DNA of 64,000 nt from the IMG/VR virus record IMGVR_UViG_3300037485_001872, positions 1-64,000 of that record; one strand, 5' to 3'. This document shows positions 59,315-64,000 of this stretch, one piece after another (the first letter of the stretch is position 1; every line of letters starts with the position of its first letter). This stretch comes from a virus. Below the pieces are notes generated by a model. That model saw only the letters and a program-made list of their open reading frames with translations, searched no databases and was not told where the DNA came from. The position numbers and the translations under genes are program-made.

Positions 59315-59659
59315 ATGAAATTATCAATAAATCCCCCACCAAATGACCGTAAATGTATGCGATGTGGAAAACCTTCCTCAGAATGTTTACCCTTTAGAAA
59401 AGAAGGAGACCCTTTAGTTGGAAATTTTGAGGGAGCCAAGTTAGTTAAAATCTTTAGAGATATGGGTGATAACTTGGATATTCCTGATGAACAGAGAGTT
59501 TTATATGATAAAATTATAGACGCATATTGTCATGTTACAGACTTTACCATTCTTGAAGAGGAATTTGGAGTAGAACAAGTAAAATCAGCAATGATGTATG
59601 ACCAACTATGTAGTACAGTAGCTTCCTCATGGGAGTGTAGAGATTGTATAATATTATGA
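59315..59659 (+). CDS. Zinc-binding protein, leaderless gene
   Basis: 114 residues from the ATG at 59315. CMRCGKPSSEC at the start and CRDC at the end suggest one zinc site joining both termini. Function unknown. Confidence 0.58.
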   Translation: MKLSINPPPNDRKCMRCGKPSSECLPFRKEGDPLVGNFEGAKLVKIFRDMGDNLDIPDEQRVLYDKIIDAYCHVTDFTILEEEFGVEQVKSAMMYDQLCSTVASSWECRDCIIL

Positions 59660-59985
59660 AAGAATATATATTGTGTGCCGCAATTTGGTATAAAGATATT
59701 CCACTAAAAAAAGTGATTGAAGGGGTATTACCAAAAAACTGTAATGTTGGAATAGTTGTACTAGGACATAGACATGGACAATGTATGTGGACAATGGGAA
59801 GCTTAACAGGATTACGAAGTGTTACAAATGGGGAAGATAGTGTAGGAGAATATGAACAAGGTTTTTTGACTAATACGAATAAATTTGTAGGAAGGAAAGA
59901 AGCGTGGGTAATAGCAAAGGAGGCTAATCAAATAATTAAACAGTCTGGTGGTGAAGGTATATTATATAGCGAAGATTTATATTAA
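59656..59985 (+). CDS. Conserved phage protein, unknown
   Basis: 109 residues from the ATG at 59656 (4-base overlap with the previous stop). ILCAAIWYKD, then VVLGHRHGQCMW and EQGFLTNTNKFVGRKEAW are hallmarks of a widespread uncharacterised phage family. Confidence 0.65.
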   Translation: MKEYILCAAIWYKDIPLKKVIEGVLPKNCNVGIVVLGHRHGQCMWTMGSLTGLRSVTNGEDSVGEYEQGFLTNTNKFVGRKEAWVIAKEANQIIKQSGGEGILYSEDLY

Positions 59986-59987
59986 AA

Positions 59988-60470
59988 ATGAACATAAGAA
60001 TAAAAAAACTAAACGAATTAGCACAGATTCCAAAACAAGCCCATGCATTTGATGGGGGATGGGATGTTGTATGTACAGAAATTGAGCAAGTGGCCGAGGA
60101 TTTTGTTATATGTAAACTTGGGTTTGCATTAGAGGTTCCTGAACGCTATAAGTTAACTCTTGTACCAAGGAGTTCCCTCACTAGTACACATTGGATTGTA
60201 CAGAACTCGCCAGGATTGGGAGATGCCCACTACAGAGGAGAATATCAATATAGATTTAGAGCTCTACCTACAGGGGTTTTTAGAAAGTCTAATGCAGTTT
60301 ATAAGTTATCATATCCAGAATTTCCATATAAAGTGGGAGACAGAATTGGTCAGGTGTATTTGGAGGAAGTGATTCCTATGACCTTTAAGGAGGTTGACTA
60401 TTTATATGAAAGTGAAAGAAATACAGGTGGTTATGGTAGTACAGGAAATTCACCCTTAATTACTGACTAA
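59988..60470 (+). CDS. dut: dUTPase
   Basis: 160 residues. All five motifs are recognisable: AFDGGWDV (20-27), PRSSL (60-64), GLGDAHYRGE (75-84, catalytic Asp and Tyr), GDRIGQV (117-123) and RNTGGYGSTG (144-153). Hydrolyses dUTP to dUMP, keeping uracil out of DNA and feeding dTMP synthesis, in keeping with the ribonucleotide reductase nearby. Confidence 0.9.
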   Translation: MNIRIKKLNELAQIPKQAHAFDGGWDVVCTEIEQVAEDFVICKLGFALEVPERYKLTLVPRSSLTSTHWIVQNSPGLGDAHYRGEYQYRFRALPTGVFRKSNAVYKLSYPEFPYKVGDRIGQVYLEEVIPMTFKEVDYLYESERNTGGYGSTGNSPLITD

Positions 60471-60799
60471 TGAGTGGTGGACATTACGACTACAGGTATC
60501 ATGCACTCAATGAGTTAGCTGACGCTATAGAGCAAGATTTTTTGCAAGACGGAAAATACATGACAGGTGATTATTCTGCTCCTCACATTGGCTTTAGTAG
60601 ACACCCACAAGTAGGAGCCGATAGAATTGGTGATGCCACAGAGGAAGAACGCCCTTTAATATTGGCAGAAATAAAATCATTAATAGCAGATTTAAAAAAA
60701 TGTGCTTTTAGGGCTAGAGAAATTGAATGGTATATGTCTGGAGACACTGGAGCAACTTCTTATTTAAAAAGATTGAATACATATGAAAACAGGAATTAA
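60470..60799 (+). CDS. MSGGHYDY-type phage protein
   Basis: 109 residues. Begins MSGGHYDYRYHALNELADAIE and ends YMSGDTGATSYLKRL, the signature of a common phage family with no known function. One-base overlap with dut. Confidence 0.68.
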   Translation: MSGGHYDYRYHALNELADAIEQDFLQDGKYMTGDYSAPHIGFSRHPQVGADRIGDATEEERPLILAEIKSLIADLKKCAFRAREIEWYMSGDTGATSYLKRLNTYENRN

Positions 60800-61112
60800 A
60801 GACTTCTTTAAACAACTACGAGAAAAGGAAAGATTTGAAAAGAGGGTGGAGGAACTTCATTATACTTCAGGGACAGAAACAGAAAAATTCACACCTTTGT
60901 ACAGACAAAGAATGTTAGGAATACCAAACATAACATTTTCTATTTGTTATAAGGAGACTATCCCAGGTCAACTAACTATACCAAATAGTGAAACGTTTCT
61001 ATTTAGATTAGATGATGAAGATTTAAAATACTTTGCTGACAAATACCGACCTCAATTACAAAAAGAACTTGAAGAAAATATAGCTACATTAAAGAATGAA
61101 TATGACATCTAA
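60783..61112 (+). CDS. Unknown charged protein
   Basis: 109 residues, Lys/Glu-rich at both ends, beta-rich middle. Overlaps both neighbours by 17 bases. Confidence 0.57.
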   Translation: MKTGIKDFFKQLREKERFEKRVEELHYTSGTETEKFTPLYRQRMLGIPNITFSICYKETIPGQLTIPNSETFLFRLDDEDLKYFADKYRPQLQKELEENIATLKNEYDI

Positions 61113-61350
61113 AGATAAAGCAATACTAGAATGTTGGAAAATCTGGCAACTAACAGAAACTGACGAAGATTTAAAGAATGTAAGTATGGAATGGCTTGAT
61201 GCAGTGTGGCAAGCTATTTTCATTTTTAATAATGTAGATGTTGACCTTTGTGATGAAATGTTAGAAGAGTTAAACTCAGTGGATAAGTTTAAAAATTATT
61301 CTAAATTTAGAGAAGTTTTTTATTTTATTCCCTTGGAAGACTTTAATTAA
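61096..61350 (+). CDS. Unknown small helical protein
   Basis: 84 residues, acidic with several Trp. It ends within the RNR promoter. Confidence 0.55.
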   Translation: MNMTSKDKAILECWKIWQLTETDEDLKNVSMEWLDAVWQAIFIFNNVDVDLCDEMLEELNSVDKFKNYSKFREVFYFIPLEDFN

Positions 61351-61363
61351 AATTGTATATTTG
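61333..61363 (+). promoter_or_regulatory. Promoter of the ribonucleotide reductase gene
   Basis: TTG (61333-35), 20 bases, TATATTTG (61356-63), 26-base leader. Confidence 0.8.
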
Positions 61364-61389
61364 CATTATTAAAAATTATTATAAAAAAC

Positions 61390-63606
61390 ATGAGTAAAGG
61401 AAAACAATTACTATCAGATTTAAAATTATACTCTGATTATTTGAAATGGAATGAGGATTTGGGACGTTATGAAACATGGGCGGAGGCGTGTAAAGATGTG
61501 TTAGATACACACTTACTAAAATATGGAGAAAAGGTTCAACCTCTTATTAATGAGGTGTTACCACATTATATAAATAAAGAGTTCTTAACATCACAAAGAA
61601 ATCTTCAGTTTAGGAAAGAAAGTATTGCAAAAAATAATGCTAAACTTTACAATTGCTCTGTACTATATGCTTATGCCCCTGACTGTTTTAATAAGGGGTT
61701 TTTTATGTTATTATCTGGTTGTGGACTAGGTGTTAATTTAAAAAATAAATACACCTCCCAAATGCCAAATATTGAGAAAAGAACAGAAGAAACTGTTACT
61801 TTTGTAGTTCCCGACAGTATTGAGGGTTGGGCAGAATCAATGAAAGTTCTTATTAGTTCATATTGTCAACACCCATCTCTCTATCCACAATATTTTGGAA
61901 AGAAAATAAGAATGGATTATTCTTTAATAAGAGAAGAGGGTAGTTATATAACAGGAGGGTTTTCGGCTCCTGGGCACATGGGTTTGAGGCAATCAATAGA
62001 TTTAATTGAAAAACTTTTTGATAAAGAACTTTCTAAAGCAGATAGTATTGAATTTAGAAGCTATTTAATATATAATGTATTTATGTATATATCGGATGCT
62101 GTTCTATCTGGTGGTGTAAGGAGGTCGGCCATGAATGTTATAATTGATGAAGATGATACTGAGATGGTTTACGCTAAAACAGGTGATTGGAGAACAACCC
62201 ATCCACATTTTGCAAGAAGTAATAATTCGGTGGGTTTGATGAAATACTCTTTCTCAAAAGAGAAGTTTCAAGAACTAATTGATTTAAATGTTGGTGATAA
62301 TGATATTGGTTTTGTTTTATTAGAATCTGAAAATCAGATGTTTAACCCCTGTTTCGAGATTGGCTTTGATTTCTATGATAAAATTAAAGATAGAAACTAC
62401 ACTGTAATTCAGCTTTGTAATCTATGTGAAGGTAATGCAATGTCTTGTTACAATAATAGAGGAAAATTTGAGGAAGAACGTTTCTATAGATTATGTCGTA
62501 ATTTAGCCATTGTGGGGTCATTGCAGGCTGGATACACATCTTTTCCATACTTGGGTAAGGAAACGGAAGAAATAGTGGCTGGAGAGGCTTTATTGGGTTG
62601 TAGTATAACAGGGTGGATGAATGTTCCCGAATTATTTAACCCTGAAATTTTATCCAAGGGGGTAGAAATAATTAGACAAACAAATAAAGAAGTGACCGAG
62701 CTTATTGGTATCAGTATTGCAGCTAGATTAACCTGTACAAAACCATCTGGAAATGCCTCAGTTATTTTACAAACACCTTCTGGAATACACCCAGAGCATT
62801 CTGAGAGATATTTTAGAATAATGCAACTAAATAAAAATTCTGAAGTTGCCAAGTATTTAGAAGAAAAACAACCTTTCTTAATAGAAGAATCTGTATGGAG
62901 CCGTACAAATACTGATTATGTTGTTTTTATTCCTGTAGAAAATCCAAAACAAGGGTATTTTAAGGAAAATTTAACAGATATTGAGCATTTGAGGTTAATA
63001 AACATGGTACAAGAGCATTGGGTTTTTAAGGGGAATAACCCAGAGGTGGCCTATAACCCTAATATCCACCATAACGTATCTAATACAGTGTTAATAGATG
63101 ACAAAGAGGCCATTGTAGATTATATTTTTAATAATCAGAAATACTTTGTAGCAGTTTCTTTTTTAGATAGAAGTGGTGATAAGGATTTTAATCAAGCTCC
63201 ATTTACATCGGTGTTAACATCGGAGGAATTACTAAAAGAATATGGGGATGCAGCTTTATTAGCATCAGGTTTAATAGTAGATGGTTTAGATGTTTTTGAT
63301 AATAATTTATGGGAAGCTTGTGATTACATATTAGATAGGGATAAAAAACTCTATGGTATTAGAAAAGAAAAGCTGTTAAAGAAAGACTGGTTAGAAAGGG
63401 CTAGAAAGTTTGCAAAAAACTATTTTAAAAATGATTTAAAGAAGTTAATATATTGCCTTAAAGATTTACACCTATACCATAAATGGTGTACTGTAAATAG
63501 AGAGTTGAAACCAATTAACTTTTTTGAAATACTATCGGCTCCCACATTTAAAAATGTGAACACTATGGGGGCTGTAGCATGTTCTGGGGGTAGTTGTGAA
63601 ATATAA
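61390..63606 (+). CDS. nrdJ: Class II (adenosylcobalamin) ribonucleoside-triphosphate reductase
   Basis: 738 residues, almost the same length as the monomeric Lactobacillus leichmannii enzyme. Active-site loop NPCFE (319-323) holds the radical cysteine Cys321 and Glu323. Cys89 in YNCSV and Cys343 in CNLCE are the redox pair, and the C-terminal CSGGSC places the recycling thiols at 731 and 736. The loop between Cys321 and Cys343 is about 11 residues longer than in the model enzyme. LTCTKPSGNASVILQTPSG is also typical. It makes dNTPs without oxygen but depends on vitamin B12 supplied by the host. Confidence 0.92.
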   Translation: MSKGKQLLSDLKLYSDYLKWNEDLGRYETWAEACKDVLDTHLLKYGEKVQPLINEVLPHYINKEFLTSQRNLQFRKESIAKNNAKLYNCSVLYAYAPDCFNKGFFMLLSGCGLGVNLKNKYTSQMPNIEKRTEETVTFVVPDSIEGWAESMKVLISSYCQHPSLYPQYFGKKIRMDYSLIREEGSYITGGFSAPGHMGLRQSIDLIEKLFDKELSKADSIEFRSYLIYNVFMYISDAVLSGGVRRSAMNVIIDEDDTEMVYAKTGDWRTTHPHFARSNNSVGLMKYSFSKEKFQELIDLNVGDNDIGFVLLESENQMFNPCFEIGFDFYDKIKDRNYTVIQLCNLCEGNAMSCYNNRGKFEEERFYRLCRNLAIVGSLQAGYTSFPYLGKETEEIVAGEALLGCSITGWMNVPELFNPEILSKGVEIIRQTNKEVTELIGISIAARLTCTKPSGNASVILQTPSGIHPEHSERYFRIMQLNKNSEVAKYLEEKQPFLIEESVWSRTNTDYVVFIPVENPKQGYFKENLTDIEHLRLINMVQEHWVFKGNNPEVAYNPNIHHNVSNTVLIDDKEAIVDYIFNNQKYFVAVSFLDRSGDKDFNQAPFTSVLTSEELLKEYGDAALLASGLIVDGLDVFDNNLWEACDYILDRDKKLYGIRKEKLLKKDWLERARKFAKNYFKNDLKKLIYCLKDLHLYHKWCTVNRELKPINFFEILSAPTFKNVNTMGAVACSGGSCEI

Positions 63607-63629
63607 TAATTTGTAATATTACTGTCATG

Positions 63630-63658
63630 AAAGCGAAATGTAAAAGTTTCGCTTTTTT
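63630..63658 (+). terminator. Intrinsic terminator after RNR
   Basis: AAGCGAAA (63631-38) and TTTCGCTT (63647-54) form an 8-bp stem followed by T. Confidence 0.88.
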
Positions 63659-63683
63659 GTTTAATAAATTTTTCGTATATTTG
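63657..63683 (+). promoter_or_regulatory. Promoter overlapping the RNR terminator
   Basis: TTG (63657-59), a short 16-base spacer, TATATTTG (63676-83). 24-base leader to the last gene. Confidence 0.62.
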
Positions 63684-63707
63684 TACCATAGATTAAAACA
63701 CTACACA

Positions 63708-64000
63708 ATGATACCATGTATTTGTATAGACGACAAAAATAAACCCTCCATCATCCCTGATAGTTTATGGGTGAAGGAAGGGGAGCGTTACACTATTAGC
63801 CACATATATCAACATCAAAATTCTGAACAAAAAGGACTTCAGAGTTGTGACCTGGCCGAATTAGATATTTCAGCCTACATTCCCTATAAGCATTTTCTAT
63901 TAACTCGTTTTGCTATTAATGCAAATGACCTAGAGAAATTAAAAGCTTTATTAAAGGATTGTACGGATATGAATGATGCCGACATTAGTGAGTTAATTGA
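63708..64000 (+). CDS. Unknown protein, cut by the window end
   Basis: At least 97 residues are open to the edge. Starts MIPCICIDDKNKPSIIPD; LWVKEGERYTISHIYQH resembles a small beta barrel, followed by a helical part. Frame and promoter support it; no function assigned. Confidence 0.65.
   Translation, partial: MIPCICIDDKNKPSIIPDSLWVKEGERYTISHIYQHQNSEQKGLQSCDLAELDISAYIPYKHFLLTRFAINANDLEKLKALLKDCTDMNDADISELI

Noticed and set aside
1-64000. CRISPR array
   Set aside because: Repeats seen are protein-coding duplications, promoter boxes or short iterons; none has regular repeat-spacer structure.
1-64000. Stop-codon recoding as in some crAss-like phages
   Set aside because: TAA, TAG and TGA all end well-supported genes, and no core gene is interrupted by one of them.

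Overview
The window looks like 64 kb of a large, AT-rich, tailed double-stranded DNA phage that infects a member of the Bacteroidota, most likely a flavobacterium-like host. The host inference rests on promoters: many genes are preceded by TTG, a 19-20 base spacer and TAnnTTTG, the Bacteroidota housekeeping promoter, while Shine-Dalgarno sequences are essentially absent. All three stop codons are used, so there is no sign of recoding. The left end cuts a tail-fibre gene and the right end cuts an unknown gene. A crAss-like relationship is possible (HU/IHF-fold gene upstream of terminase, then portal, then capsid), but the sequence alone does not prove it.

Layout. Positions 1-24721 are a block transcribed leftward. 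In transcription order it holds a promoter, a small membrane gene, a helical gene, an HU/IHF-like gene, a zinc/DUF1573-like gene, packaging accessories, large terminase, portal, a decoration/adhesin-like protein, membrane peptides, a putative scaffold, the major capsid protein, head/tail proteins, a large repeat-containing structural protein and tail fibres. Homing endonucleases are inserted between terminase and portal and after portal. Positions 24722-25436 are a divergent control region with a leftward noncoding RNA unit that has its own promoter, a tRNA-like cloverleaf and a terminator. Positions 25437-64000 run rightward and are early/middle genes, apart from two leftward genes at about 30.7-32.2 kb.

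The rightward half has three parts. Positions 25-34 kb carry SSB, PhoH-like ATPase, HNH proteins, a tnpB relic, an origin-like/regulatory region with TTGCC repeats, and a DUF932 protein. Positions 34-50 kb carry dozens of tiny unknown genes, many behind individual promoters that share an 11-bp-spaced repeat of TGACA. Two noncoding RNA regions and an integron-like attC cassette lie here too. Positions 50-64 kb carry primase-polymerase, DnaQ-type exonuclease, a degenerate exonuclease homologue, a PD-(D/E)XK nuclease, an AAA+ ATPase, an ECF-like sigma factor, dUTPase and a cobalamin-type ribonucleotide reductase.

The most interesting signals are regulatory. (1) A promoter family built as TGACA, an 11-bp step, TGACA, then TTG, N19-20 and TAnnTTTG recurs about 20 times. 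(2) Thirteen genes have an ATG exactly four bases after TAnnTTTG, which predicts leaderless mRNAs. (3) There are three noncoding RNA candidates: two with their own promoter and terminator, one with a tRNA-like 3' domain. The sigma factor gene itself sits behind a promoter of this family.
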